64,000 nt of DNA from an uncultured Bacteroidales bacterium (GCA_903887775.1 CAISRB010000024.1:248001-312000); one strand, 5' to 3'; numbered from the stretch's first letter, positions 41,061-51,497 are shown. Notes: generated by a model from the letters alone, not told the origin. Made by a program: numbers and translations.

Positions 41061-44000
41061 ATGACCTGGCTGAAAACACAACGCATTCTTTATCTATTCT
41101 TGTTTGCAGAATTCCTCCTGACAAGTCAAACGCTGATTTCAGGAACAGCTGATCCTTCAAGCGCCTTGCTCAAAGGCACAGTAACCAATGCTGTAAACGG
41201 CAGCCTGATTATCGGCGCAAAAATTACTGTCAACGGCAGTTCCACTTATTCTGTAAGCGGTGGACTGTATCACCTGGAAATAAGTCCTGCAGGTATTTAT
41301 ATCATATCCTGCACAAAACCGGGATTTAACCCGTTTACATCCGCTCCGATCAGCTTTGAGGATGGAAGTATGACAAACCTCATGATAAGGCTTCTCGAAA
41401 CGCCGAATCCATCGCCCCTGATATCAGCTGCACTCGATACAATTCAGGAAGGGATTGTTCTGAATTGGGAAAGACCGGTCGGAAATTATGAATTGCTGTA
41501 TGATGATGGGATACAGGATGACTTCAGGGTATGGGCCCAATCAGGCAATATGAGCGCCCTAAAGTTGACTCCCCTTGACTATCCTGCAAATATCCTGGGT
41601 GGCTCAGTCAATATCGGTCAGGCCTCCGACTATCCTCCCGGCAGCAATCCTTTTCAACCTTTCCAGATAATTATTATGGATGCAAGCGGATCGGGAGGTT
41701 CACCCGGGTCAATACTCGCCGGGCCACTGGATGTTACACCCTCAGGCTTCGGTTGGGTGGTATTTACCCTGCCTTCGGCTGTAACCATTACTGCAGGAGA
41801 TTTCTTCATCGTGATGGTCCAGGGTGGCAATGCTCCGGATGCAGCAGGCCTTGCCGTTGATATGACCAATCCCGGTTTCAGAAGCTATTCCAGGTTTATG
41901 AGCGGCAGCGGTGACTGGCTGCCGGCAAGTGGCAATTTCATGATAAGAGCCCTTGTTAGCGGACCAGGTGGTCCGCCCGCATTCAAAAAATCACCTGAAA
42001 ATGTAATTGCTTACGAGGTCTGGAGGTTACACCAGGGGGAAGAATTAAATCCGCTGGCCTGGACCTATATCGATTCGGTCTCTTCAACACATACCGTTGA
42101 CCTTTCGTGGAGCAGCCTGCCTTGCGGGCCTTTCCGATGGGCGGTTATGGCCAGGTATTATGGTAACCGCCTGTCAACTCCAGCGATCTCCAATGTGGTT
42201 GGTAAATGCTGGACCGCCCCTGTTACTGTGGATCTTGTTTTGAGCTGCTCAGGTTCGAGCCCTTCAGGAACGGACCTTCAGCTTAAAAACATGGTTTACC
42301 CCGACACATTATATACCGCCTCTTTCGATAGTACAGGGAACCTTATTTTTCCTCATGTGTGGAAGGGATCCTATGCTGTTACGGCAAAAAAATTCGGGTA
42401 CCAGGATTATCATGCCACTGTTTATATAATGGGAGAAACAACAGTAAATATAATCCTTCTCCAGAGAAAATCTCCGCCTACAAACCTTGTGGTCGACAGC
42501 CTGAGTTTATATTCCAGATGGGATGTTCCGTTTTATAATCAGACCCTCTTACAGGAAGACTGGTCAGGAGGGAGTTTCGCCGGGGCAGGCTGGACGGTTG
42601 CGGGAGGCAGTAACTGGATGATTTCCACCTCCAATGGTCACCCTGCTCCATCTGCTTTCTTTAACTGGTCTCCCAGGGTATATAATTATGAACAGTCAAT
42701 TATAAGCCCTCCGTTAACAGGTCAGAACAGCCCGATCTTAACCCTGAAATATGATCTTTCACTCGAGAACTTTTCTTCTTCTGCTTCAGAAAAGCTGTTT
42801 GTGGAAATTTCTGACGGAGCCTCATGGCAAACACTGAGAACCTGGAGTAATGCGGGAGGAAATATTTTATGGACCAGGGATGAACTGGATATTTCATCAT
42901 TCGCCGATAAAACATTTCGCATCCGGTTCAGATCTTCAGGATCCGATTCTTACCAGATTAACGGCTGGTATATTGACAATATTCTCGTGTACGCTTCCGA
43001 ATCGGCACACCTGTTGGCTCCCTGTATTTACGGATACAGTTTTTACCTCGACAATACACTTCTTGCTACTGTAACAGCTAATAATTTCAGTATCCCCGGA
43101 ACAGCTGTCAAGTACGATTCTACGTATAATGCATGTGTTGAGGCAATTTACACCAGCGGTCATTCCAGCAGGGAATGCAGGCAAATAACTTCCCGATTTT
43201 TATGGCCACCCGGGAACCTCAGCGGATCAGCATCGGGAAGCACCGCTTTGATTCGTTGGGAAAAACCGGTTTATCGTATCGATACCGCTTATACAACCCC
43301 TCCCGGAATATCAGGATATAATGTATACAGGGATGACGTTCTTCGTAAATTTATTCCAGGGGCGGACATACTGGCTTATTCCGATACAAGCCTGGATCCC
43401 GGTAGTTATAATTACCGGGTTTGCACGGTTTATGACCTTACTCCCTATGGTCATCCTTCACAGCAGGGTAACTCGGTTTCTGCCGGACCGGTCAATGTGC
43501 AGATCCACTACGGCCAGGCGTTACCATTTTCGGAACCCTGGAATCAGGGCAATTTTACAACTAACAGCTGGACTTTTCCGGGGGGTCAGGGCAATTTTTC
43601 AATCAGTCAGAACACGGGAAATCCGGCGCCTTCCGCTATGTTCACAGGGCTTCCTCCGCAATCAGGCTATAGCCAGATCCTTGAAAGTCCGGCACTGGAT
43701 GCAACCTTGTTTTCATGTGCCTCAATCTGGTTCGATTTTGACCTTAAACTCACTGATAACAATGCCACGGGGACAGAAAAACTGATTTTCGAAGTGAACT
43801 ACAACCAGGCCTGGCATCAGAAAGCTGAATTCGTCAATTCGGGGAGTACAAACTGGGTGCATCACCATATCGACATCAGCGCTGTAAAAGAAAAGGGATT
43901 CAAATTCCGGTTTCTTGCCACAGGCTCAAATTCGGCGAATATCCTGAATTGGTTTATCGACAATATTTCCGTTTATCCGGTTTGCCTCCCGGCAATAAAT

Positions 44001-45023
44001 CTTGCAGGAGAAGCATTCGGGATGGATACTCATTTGCAGTGGAGCCCTCCCCGCTGCAATGGAGGCGGGAATCAACTAAATGAAGGATTTGAAGCACAGG
44101 ATTTTCCACCATCGGGATGGGACAGAATAATTACCAATACTTCATCTACCTGGACTCATGCAGGTATTTCATCCCCGGTCGGGGTCCATTCGGGAAATTA
44201 TTCAGCCGGATTGTACTGGGATTATTACAGGCAGGATGAATGGATCATTGCCCGGAATGTCTATGTGAACGGGAATCTGAAATTCTGGAGCCTGGCCTAC
44301 CAGGGTTCCTCACATGGGGACCATTATTATGTACAGGTTTCCACTGATCAGGGGCAGTCCTGGGTAAGCCTGCTCGATATGTCGGCCCTTCCTCCCTATG
44401 CAGGAGTGGGAGGGTACAATCACTGGCAGGAACCTTATGTCGTTGACATGTCGTCATTTCTAGGTGATGTCGTTGATATTGCCTGGCATGCCATCGATGG
44501 AAACGGGCAGGGATTATGGTATTACTGGGCTATTGATGATTGTACGGTCGGCGGTAAAAAACTTTCCCTGACTGAGCCATATTATGATGTTTACCGGAAT
44601 GATGGTATCGGAAATTCATTCTCGAAAGTCAACAGCCAGCCGGTTACAGATACAACATATACCGATGCTGACCTCCCTGAAGGTTTGTACAAATATTATG
44701 TACAGATCGAAAACCCGGTTTGTACACAATCCATGCCTTCCGATACAGTTTTAATTGACGTGGTTACTTCGGTTTCACAAATTAACCGGGATGCCTTAAT
44801 AAAAGTATATCCGAATCCATCCCATGACCTGATCTGGATAAAATCGGAACTGCCCATAAAATACATTCAGCTTTTCAGCAACCTAGGGGAGTTGGTATGC
44901 GGTGTTTCAGGTCAGGATTTAAAAGAAAACAGGCTTTCACTTAACGGGATAGCACCGGGTTTATACATCCTCAGAATCCTCACAAATAACACCTGCAGGA
45001 ATGTTTCTTTGATTATCCGTTAA
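41061..45023 (+). CDS. Giant T9SS type A cargo protein with choice-of-anchor J/cleaved-adhesin modules
   Basis: A 1320-residue secreted protein. A signal peptide is followed by a carboxypeptidase-regulatory-like domain (about 35-115), then a module opening with VGNYELLYDDGIQD (about 140-300). Next come jelly-roll choice-of-anchor J domains ending in WYIDNI (about 495-645) and WFIDNI (about 810-970), and a cleaved-adhesin-type domain (about 1010-1165, EGFEAQDFPPSGW to YWAIDD). Short fibronectin III-like pieces (ISGYNVYRD) lie between them. The C-terminal T9SS sorting domain starts around 1245 (ALIKVYPNPSHDLIWI). Likely a cell-surface adhesin or binding protein. It is paralogous over long stretches to the protein at 45861. 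Confidence 0.88.
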   Translation: MTWLKTQRILYLFLFAEFLLTSQTLISGTADPSSALLKGTVTNAVNGSLIIGAKITVNGSSTYSVSGGLYHLEISPAGIYIISCTKPGFNPFTSAPISFEDGSMTNLMIRLLETPNPSPLISAALDTIQEGIVLNWERPVGNYELLYDDGIQDDFRVWAQSGNMSALKLTPLDYPANILGGSVNIGQASDYPPGSNPFQPFQIIIMDASGSGGSPGSILAGPLDVTPSGFGWVVFTLPSAVTITAGDFFIVMVQGGNAPDAAGLAVDMTNPGFRSYSRFMSGSGDWLPASGNFMIRALVSGPGGPPAFKKSPENVIAYEVWRLHQGEELNPLAWTYIDSVSSTHTVDLSWSSLPCGPFRWAVMARYYGNRLSTPAISNVVGKCWTAPVTVDLVLSCSGSSPSGTDLQLKNMVYPDTLYTASFDSTGNLIFPHVWKGSYAVTAKKFGYQDYHATVYIMGETTVNIILLQRKSPPTNLVVDSLSLYSRWDVPFYNQTLLQEDWSGGSFAGAGWTVAGGSNWMISTSNGHPAPSAFFNWSPRVYNYEQSIISPPLTGQNSPILTLKYDLSLENFSSSASEKLFVEISDGASWQTLRTWSNAGGNILWTRDELDISSFADKTFRIRFRSSGSDSYQINGWYIDNILVYASESAHLLAPCIYGYSFYLDNTLLATVTANNFSIPGTAVKYDSTYNACVEAIYTSGHSSRECRQITSRFLWPPGNLSGSASGSTALIRWEKPVYRIDTAYTTPPGISGYNVYRDDVLRKFIPGADILAYSDTSLDPGSYNYRVCTVYDLTPYGHPSQQGNSVSAGPVNVQIHYGQALPFSEPWNQGNFTTNSWTFPGGQGNFSISQNTGNPAPSAMFTGLPPQSGYSQILESPALDATLFSCASIWFDFDLKLTDNNATGTEKLIFEVNYNQAWHQKAEFVNSGSTNWVHHHIDISAVKEKGFKFRFLATGSNSANILNWFIDNISVYPVCLPAINLAGEAFGMDTHLQWSPPRCNGGGNQLNEGFEAQDFPPSGWDRIITNTSSTWTHAGISSPVGVHSGNYSAGLYWDYYRQDEWIIARNVYVNGNLKFWSLAYQGSSHGDHYYVQVSTDQGQSWVSLLDMSALPPYAGVGGYNHWQEPYVVDMSSFLGDVVDIAWHAIDGNGQGLWYYWAIDDCTVGGKKLSLTEPYYDVYRNDGIGNSFSKVNSQPVTDTTYTDADLPEGLYKYYVQIENPVCTQSMPSDTVLIDVVTSVSQINRDALIKVYPNPSHDLIWIKSELPIKYIQLFSNLGELVCGVSGQDLKENRLSLNGIAPGLYILRILTNNTCRNVSLIIR

Positions 45024-45059
45024 AAAAAACGGCAGGGATATTGATAAGGTGAATTTTTG

Positions 45060-45551
45060 TTATTGTTTTTTATACAGCAGCAGTATCGGTTCAGAAGGAG
45101 AGCCTTTCGTTATTTTCAGGGTGTTGGCATTGATTTTTTGAAAACTGAAGCTTACAGCCCCGCCGCCTGAACCATCAGTAACTGTAATTGCATTTGTTTT
45201 GCTGTCCTGCGTCCACTTACCACTCAGGGTTTTATTAAGATAGGTAACTGTTGCGGTCTTATCGGTATTGATAACAAAGGCGCTCATGATATCAGGGAAG
45301 GCAGATTGCACTTCGCGGAGCTGCTTTTCGACGGATTTTTCGGCTTCCGTTGAATTACCCTCTGGTGAATTGTTTTCAACTATTTCGGATGGTTGTGAAT
45401 TAGCGGTTTTTTCCTGGGTGTTTGCCAGAGCAGATGATTGTTTCACAGCTGTGCATTTCCAGGAACCAATCACCAGGCTCCCGCTGGTCTTGCAGGAAGA
45501 GAAAATGACCACACTGAATAAGATAATTAATGTTAATTTAATAGCCTTCAT
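45060..45551 (-). CDS. Small lipocalin-like lipoprotein
   Basis: A 163-residue lipoprotein (VVIFSSC, lipobox Cys near residue 20). After it, LVIGSWKCTAVK resembles the entry strand of lipocalin-like domains common in Bacteroidota, followed by a Glu/Ser-rich linker (about 45-75) and beta strands (TATVTYLNKTLSGKWTQD, TLKITKG). It lies between the two giant T9SS genes on the opposite strand. A TAATTTTG box (45575-45582) lies 24 nt upstream. The role is unknown. Confidence 0.7.
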   Translation of the reverse strand: MKAIKLTLIILFSVVIFSSCKTSGSLVIGSWKCTAVKQSSALANTQEKTANSQPSEIVENNSPEGNSTEAEKSVEKQLREVQSAFPDIMSAFVINTDKTATVTYLNKTLSGKWTQDSKTNAITVTDGSGGGAVSFSFQKINANTLKITKGSPSEPILLLYKKQ

Positions 45552-45574
45552 ACATATTTATATTATATTCGCCG

Positions 45575-45582
45575 CAAAATTA
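45575..45582 (-). promoter_or_regulatory. -7 box TAATTTTG for the small lipoprotein
   Basis: A TAnnTTTG match on the minus strand, 24 nt before ATG 45551. Confidence 0.5.
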
Positions 45583-45638
45583 GTAAAATTCACGACCTTT
45601 TTCAGCTGCATAAAAAAATAAAATAATCTTAAAAAAAA

Positions 45639-45671
45639 TTGCTTTTTGTTAAATTAATTGTTTTATATTTG
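45639..45671 (+). promoter_or_regulatory. Promoter of the second giant T9SS protein (TTG-N22-TATATTTG)
   Basis: TTG at 45639-45641 and TATATTTG at 45664-45671 with a 22-nt spacer. The start codon is at 45861, so the leader would be about 180 nt, far longer than elsewhere in the window. Confidence 0.55.
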
Positions 45672-45735
45672 CTGTCTGAGTCAAAAAAAGCAGGGATGCT
45701 TTTTCGAAAATATTTAGTAACTAACGCATAATCAA

Positions 45736-45812
45736 TCAATTAAGAATGTGGTTCTTAATTGAGATTTATTTTTATGAAGCAAATCCCTATATATATCAAT
45801 TGTATAATTGAT
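45736..45812 (+). promoter_or_regulatory. Two hairpins in the long 5' leader
   Basis: TCAATTAAGAA (45736-45746) pairs perfectly with TTCTTAATTGA (45752-45762) over 11 bp with loop TGTGG. A second hairpin pairs ATCAATT (45795-45801) with AATTGAT (45806-45812). The rest of the 45552-45860 gap is AT-rich and holds no gene. Confidence 0.55.
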
Positions 45813-45860
45813 CCCCATATTATGTTAATAGTTCAGTAATAACTTAAAACCCAAAACATT

Positions 45861-48800
45861 ATGAAAAATGTTTCCAAATTTTTAACACGGCTGACACTGC
45901 TTCTTGCATTGACGACCGTGTTATTTCTTCAGGAAGGTTTGGCCTATGTTGCGCACACTGTCGGTGTGCAAACGACCACTTCATCCTGGCCATTTCATAC
46001 GTACTACCATGGCGCCAGGGTACAGTATCTTTATTTCGCCAGCGAGTTGACCGCAAATGGTGTTGTAGCTGGTCCCATCACCGGGCTTGGTTACAATTGT
46101 ATCACATTGGCCGATACTCCGAACCTGATTGACATGGTGATATCAATGAAAAACACCACGAATACAGGCTTAAACATGACTTTTGATAATGATTTAACAC
46201 CTGTATGGACCGGTCCTTCAAGTCCCGGATACTATTTTACAGTGGGATGGAATACGTTTACACTCTCAACACCATTCATCTGGGACGGAACCTCCAATAT
46301 TCAAATCCAGGTTTGCTATGGCAGCAGCGGATGGGGATTATCCACCGGGAACATGGTGGCCGTATATCCGACCGGCACTGCAAACCCTCCTTACGGAACA
46401 TTGATAAATTACACTGATGTTATAGGAGCAGGCTGTTCATTAGCTTCTGCTGTAAGCTATTCCGGAAACAAACCTGTTATTCGTTTAACTCAGCCTGAAC
46501 AGGGTACTTTAACAGGCACTGTCCTGGATAATTATTTTGGTACCGGGATTGTAGGCGCAAATGTCGCCAGTACCGCCTTTAGTACTAACACAGCTGCCGG
46601 AGGAGTATATACTTCAGCCGCAGCATGGGAAGGCACCTGGAATTTTACGGCATCAAAAACTACTTATTTTCCTCAAACCAAATCAACCACAGTCGTTAAA
46701 GGAGCAACCACCACACTTAACTTTAGTCTCGCTCCAAACCCTGCCACTCTCCAGGGTGTTGTAACCTGTGCTGCTGATGGTCTGCCTATTAAAGGTGCAA
46801 AAATCGTCATTGCAGGAAATGTGACATATTCCCTCGACGGCGGTTTGTATACGATGAATATTTTCCCGATCCCTTCACCGACCGGCGTAAAGTTCACAAA
46901 AGCAGGATGGAATGATACAACTACGGCAGCTGTTACTTTAGCATCCGGTGTTACCACCGTCCTGAATATGGCAATGAATGAAACCTGTAATCCTGCATCA
47001 CAACCTTTTACCGCAGCGCTTAACACAGGAGCCACTGCCGTCAATCTTAACTGGTCACTCCCTGTTGGTAATTATGAACTCATCTATGATGATGGGATTC
47101 AGGACTTTTCAACAGTATGGGGAGCCGGAGCTAATATGAATGCCGTTAAATTTACAGCTCTCAATTACCCGGTAAAGGTTGTTGGCGGAAATGTGAATAT
47201 CGGCCTTGCCGCTGATTATCCCGCAGGCACTACTCCTGGTTCACTTGCACCCTTTACGATGCAGGTGTATGATGCCAGTGGCCCCGGAGGCGCACCCGGC
47301 GTTGCTGTCGGAAGCGCTGTTACAGTGACTCCGACTTCATTCGGCTGGAATGCTTTTACAATCCCCAACATCAATATTACCAGCGGTAATTTCTACCTGG
47401 TAATGATTCAGGTTGGATCTCCTCCCGCAGCAGCCCGTCTTGGCGTTGACACTACGAATAACCAGCTGAGGTCATTTTCGAAATACGTTTCCGGCGCCGG
47501 CTCATGGTTACCTGCCCCAGGCAACTTCATGATCCGTGCGGTTGTTAACGGCCTCGGAGGCCCGGTTGATAATATCGCTGCTGTTACAGGATATCAGGTT
47601 TTCCGCCTGCAACAAGGACAGGAAGGTGATCCCACTCTTTGGACATCTCTTGCAGCTGTAACCGGAACTTCTACCACTGATCCAAGCTGGCCTTCGTTTG
47701 CCGATGGTGCATGGCGTTGGGCAGTGAAAGCTCATTATACCAATAACCGCTGGTCCACGCCAATCTTCTCCAATGTATTGGGCAAGAACTGGACCGCTGC
47801 AGTTACTGTTAATGTTACGCTTTCCTGTGATACACTGGATATAGCCGGTACTAAGGTTACACTTCATAACATTCTTTTCGACTCAACGTATACGGCTACT
47901 CTCTCAACCAGTCATACAGTTGTCTTCCCCACAGTATGGAAAGGCAGTTATTCACTCAAGGTTGAGCGTTTCAACTTCATGGCTTACAATCTCAGCCCGA
48001 CTTCAATTTTAGCTGATAAAACTTATGATGTAACCCTGATTCAGCAAAAAACTCCTCCTTCGGGAATGATTGTTGATCCTTTAACGGTTATTGCATCGTG
48101 GAACAAACCGATAAATAACTGGTTTGGTATCGATGAAACCTGGGATAGCGGAGATTTTGCAACCAATGGCTGGACCGTCCAACAGGATCCAACAGGACTT
48201 TGGGATGAATGGACCGTTAATACTTATGCTGGTAATCCGGCGCCCACTGCAGAATTTTACTGGGACGTAATTACCAACTACAACCTCAGTATGACCAGTA
48301 AATCTGTACACCCGGCTCCGGGAACCAGAAATCTGCATCTGATGTATGATATCCTGTTTAGCAATTTCGGTGCAGGTTACCTTTCGGGCTTGAAAGTTGA
48401 AATCCTCGACGGATCCACCTGGAAATTGTTAAAAACTTATGTGGCCGATTCATCCAGTGCTGGTTTCAGTTGGACACCTGAAGATATCAACATCGATGGA
48501 TATATCAATAAAACATTCAAAGTCCGTTTCCGTGCATATGGTGACGACGCCTTCTTAATCAACTGGTGGGATATTGATAATATCAGAATTGTTGGAGCAA
48601 ATGAGGATATCACATCCTGCATCCTGGCCTATAATGTTTATTTGACCAACATGACAACCTCCAACACAATCCTAAGTGGTTCAACCACGGAGACACATTA
48701 TCAGTTCCCTGCTTCCCAGGTACTGTATGGAACTACATACAATGCCTGCGTTAAAGCTCTTTATGCCGGCGGTGAATCTGTTGAGTCTTGTGATCAGTTC

Positions 48801-51440
48801 ACTTCAGCTTTCCTTTGTGCTCCGACGGTACTTACCGGTATCCCAATCGAAAGCACTGCATATCTGACATGGAAAGCTCCGAATTGTACACCAGGGCATC
48901 TTGTGAATTTCATTCTTGATTCTCAGGGTAATCCTAACCTTGGTATGTCTGTCAGTGGAGCTCCTGCTATTGAAGGTTTGGGTAATTATTTCCCCATTGC
49001 AGCAGGTACTGCTGGTTTAATGAAATCATTTACCATTAAAACTTTCAAAACATCAACACAAACCGGAGCCATTACTTACCAGATGGATATGTATGACCTT
49101 GCAGGTCATCTGATGGGTTCTTCTGCTACGTTTATACCCAAAGCAGTCTCCGGAACCGGTGGATGGGATACCGTTTCTATGCCTAATGTTCCTTTTAACG
49201 GGCCATTCTATGGACTTTTGAGATATACCATTCCTAACCCCGCTTGGGCAGGTTGTGCAGTATATATTGATACCTTAGTTTCTGTTCACCATAATAATGT
49301 GGACTACTATTGGGAAGGTGATGGAACTGTACTGACATATCTTTTTAAGGAAACAACAACGAAGGGAGCATTTTTAATTCGTGCTACAGCTTTTGTGTAT
49401 GATAAGAAAAAAGATATGTTGTTAACTGGTGGCGTAGCGCCTCAGGGAAATGCAAACGCTCCATCAGGCAAACCGACGCTTGAAGTAAGCTCATATGATA
49501 ATGTTGATCATATTGTTTCAGCTCCGGCAGATGTTCCTCCTTTACAGCAAGGTTATAAAATCTATCGCGACGGAAGCCTGCTTACTTCTATTCCGGGTAA
49601 TAGCACACTGGAATATTACGATTATAATCTGCCTTCAGGACTTTATTCATATGAAGTTAAAGCTTACTATGATGTTAGCCCTGTTGCACCGGGACATGAT
49701 TATTCATTGCCTGCAGGCCCTGTTTTAGTGCCCATTAATTATGGTCGTGCATTACCTTTCTACGAACCATGGGATAACGGAACCTTTGCTTTCAATGAGT
49801 GGAGTGTCGGTAGCACCAACTGGACAGTCAATACCGGGATTGGAAATCCTTTACCTTGTGCCGATTTCGCATGGCAACCAGTTCAGGCTGCACCATATTC
49901 TAGTTCTTTGACTACTCCTACACTGACAGCTGCACCTTACAATTGCGGAGCTATCTGGCTTGATTTTGATTTCAAACTCGTAAGCCAGACCAATACAAGC
50001 AAGGAAAACCTTTCAGTTGAATACAAACTCAATGGTACCTGGATTACCGCCCTTACTTTAACGAACGATAAAAGCTACGGTTGGACTAAACATCACATTA
50101 AGCTTATCGGTGTTATGAGCAAGGCTTTCCAGGTGCGTTTCCGTGCTAATGGCGTCGACTCACGCGATATTCTGCATTGGTATGTAGATAATGTGGATGT
50201 TTATGCTATTTGTACTCCTCCGAACTCTTTGACCTATACACAATCTCATAACATCGTGAACCTGTCCTGGGCAGCTCCGAATTGTACAGCTTGCACACCA
50301 GCACAGTATATATTTGATGGTGACGTTGTGACCAATGGTACATCTATTAATGCGGGTTATAACATCATGATGGGTAATTATTTCCCGATTGATGCCGGAA
50401 CAATAGGTGTTATAAAGTCATTTGATATGTATTTTAGCTCAACATCTTCATCATCGTCTCAATCTTGTATTATATACATTTACGATGCTGCATATAACCT
50501 GATTGGTCAATCTGCTCCTTTTATAAATGGACCTGCAGCCGCTTATCCTTCAGGTACATGGATTAATGTTCCTATCGCTGATATTCCATACATGGGAGCA
50601 TTTTATGCTTTGGTTGATTACGCCGTTACCGCACTTCCTGTTAAAAACTACTTCGTTTGGGATGGTGTTACAACACAGGTGCTTCCATCTGGCCTTGGCT
50701 GGACTAATTATGCCGGATCATTTGGTTCTGCAGTAGACTTGTTTGGATATACTGCTCCTTTAACATTCTTGCAACGTGCAAATGTTTGTGTAAATGATAA
50801 GGGACCGAATGCAGGGATAACTACTATCGATCCTACGCAACTTCCGGTTAGCAAAAAAGGAACCACACTTACACAAGCCGTCAACAATTCAGGCGCTAAT
50901 GTAAATGTTAAAGCTGCACAACCAGCCGTACTTCCTGATGCACCAGCTGCAAACGGATCACTGCATGGTTATAATGTTTATCGTACAGACTTAACCGGTG
51001 TACCTCCTTTCGTAAAACTGAACGGCGCTTTAGTTACTAACACAAACTTAACTAACGTCATTCGTTTATCAGACCAGGGTACATACAAGTATTTTGTAAC
51101 TGCTGTGTTCTACGATACGATAACCAACGCTTTCCTCTGCGAATCATTGGGCAGCGATACTGTCACCGTTAAATTCCCGGCTGTAGGTATCGTGGAAATC
51201 GGTAGCGGACAGATCGTGGTATATCCGAATCCTGCAACTGAAAATGTAAACGTGAAGAGCGATTACGTGATCAATTCTATCGAAGTAATGAATTATGTTG
51301 GCCAGACCGTTTACAGGAATTCTACTGTTGACGGAAAGCTCACCCAGTTCAGCGTTTCGAACATGCAGGCCGGCATCTACTTTGTGAAGGTTGCCACCGA
51401 ACAGGGTACCCGTACAGTGAAAGTAACAGTCACGCATTAA
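45861..51440 (+). CDS. Giant T9SS type A cargo protein, paralogue of the 41061 gene
   Basis: An 1859-residue secreted protein. A signal peptide (ending near GLAYVAH) is followed by a beta-rich domain (about 30-215), two carboxypeptidase-regulatory-like domains (about 215-290, 295-375), and the VGNYELIYDDGIQD module (about 400-560) shared with its neighbour. Choice-of-anchor J domains end in WWDIDNIRI and WYVDNVDVY. Two copies of an unassigned module of about 110 residues contain GNYFPI.AGT.G..KSF (about 1010-1130 and 1475-1595). The sorting domain begins IVVYPNPATENVNV (about 1780). Third positions look T-rich compared with neighbours, consistent with high expression, though this was not measured. 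Probably an abundant surface or biofilm protein. Confidence 0.88.
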   Translation: MKNVSKFLTRLTLLLALTTVLFLQEGLAYVAHTVGVQTTTSSWPFHTYYHGARVQYLYFASELTANGVVAGPITGLGYNCITLADTPNLIDMVISMKNTTNTGLNMTFDNDLTPVWTGPSSPGYYFTVGWNTFTLSTPFIWDGTSNIQIQVCYGSSGWGLSTGNMVAVYPTGTANPPYGTLINYTDVIGAGCSLASAVSYSGNKPVIRLTQPEQGTLTGTVLDNYFGTGIVGANVASTAFSTNTAAGGVYTSAAAWEGTWNFTASKTTYFPQTKSTTVVKGATTTLNFSLAPNPATLQGVVTCAADGLPIKGAKIVIAGNVTYSLDGGLYTMNIFPIPSPTGVKFTKAGWNDTTTAAVTLASGVTTVLNMAMNETCNPASQPFTAALNTGATAVNLNWSLPVGNYELIYDDGIQDFSTVWGAGANMNAVKFTALNYPVKVVGGNVNIGLAADYPAGTTPGSLAPFTMQVYDASGPGGAPGVAVGSAVTVTPTSFGWNAFTIPNINITSGNFYLVMIQVGSPPAAARLGVDTTNNQLRSFSKYVSGAGSWLPAPGNFMIRAVVNGLGGPVDNIAAVTGYQVFRLQQGQEGDPTLWTSLAAVTGTSTTDPSWPSFADGAWRWAVKAHYTNNRWSTPIFSNVLGKNWTAAVTVNVTLSCDTLDIAGTKVTLHNILFDSTYTATLSTSHTVVFPTVWKGSYSLKVERFNFMAYNLSPTSILADKTYDVTLIQQKTPPSGMIVDPLTVIASWNKPINNWFGIDETWDSGDFATNGWTVQQDPTGLWDEWTVNTYAGNPAPTAEFYWDVITNYNLSMTSKSVHPAPGTRNLHLMYDILFSNFGAGYLSGLKVEILDGSTWKLLKTYVADSSSAGFSWTPEDINIDGYINKTFKVRFRAYGDDAFLINWWDIDNIRIVGANEDITSCILAYNVYLTNMTTSNTILSGSTTETHYQFPASQVLYGTTYNACVKALYAGGESVESCDQFTSAFLCAPTVLTGIPIESTAYLTWKAPNCTPGHLVNFILDSQGNPNLGMSVSGAPAIEGLGNYFPIAAGTAGLMKSFTIKTFKTSTQTGAITYQMDMYDLAGHLMGSSATFIPKAVSGTGGWDTVSMPNVPFNGPFYGLLRYTIPNPAWAGCAVYIDTLVSVHHNNVDYYWEGDGTVLTYLFKETTTKGAFLIRATAFVYDKKKDMLLTGGVAPQGNANAPSGKPTLEVSSYDNVDHIVSAPADVPPLQQGYKIYRDGSLLTSIPGNSTLEYYDYNLPSGLYSYEVKAYYDVSPVAPGHDYSLPAGPVLVPINYGRALPFYEPWDNGTFAFNEWSVGSTNWTVNTGIGNPLPCADFAWQPVQAAPYSSSLTTPTLTAAPYNCGAIWLDFDFKLVSQTNTSKENLSVEYKLNGTWITALTLTNDKSYGWTKHHIKLIGVMSKAFQVRFRANGVDSRDILHWYVDNVDVYAICTPPNSLTYTQSHNIVNLSWAAPNCTACTPAQYIFDGDVVTNGTSINAGYNIMMGNYFPIDAGTIGVIKSFDMYFSSTSSSSSQSCIIYIYDAAYNLIGQSAPFINGPAAAYPSGTWINVPIADIPYMGAFYALVDYAVTALPVKNYFVWDGVTTQVLPSGLGWTNYAGSFGSAVDLFGYTAPLTFLQRANVCVNDKGPNAGITTIDPTQLPVSKKGTTLTQAVNNSGANVNVKAAQPAVLPDAPAANGSLHGYNVYRTDLTGVPPFVKLNGALVTNTNLTNVIRLSDQGTYKYFVTAVFYDTITNAFLCESLGSDTVTVKFPAVGIVEIGSGQIVVYPNPATENVNVKSDYVINSIEVMNYVGQTVYRNSTVDGKLTQFSVSNMQAGIYFVKVATEQGTRTVKVTVTH

Positions 51441-51462
51441 TCTTTAATTAGATATTCTCAAA

Positions 51463-51492
51463 GAGGCCGGCTTTTCGCCGGCCTCTTTTTTT
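51463..51492 (+). terminator. Strong Rho-independent terminator
   Basis: GAGGCCGGC, loop TTTTC, GCCGGCCTC: a perfect 9-bp GC-rich stem followed by seven T. It ends the giant T9SS gene and abuts the ABC-F promoter region. Confidence 0.95.
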
Positions 51493-51497
51493 ATGCC

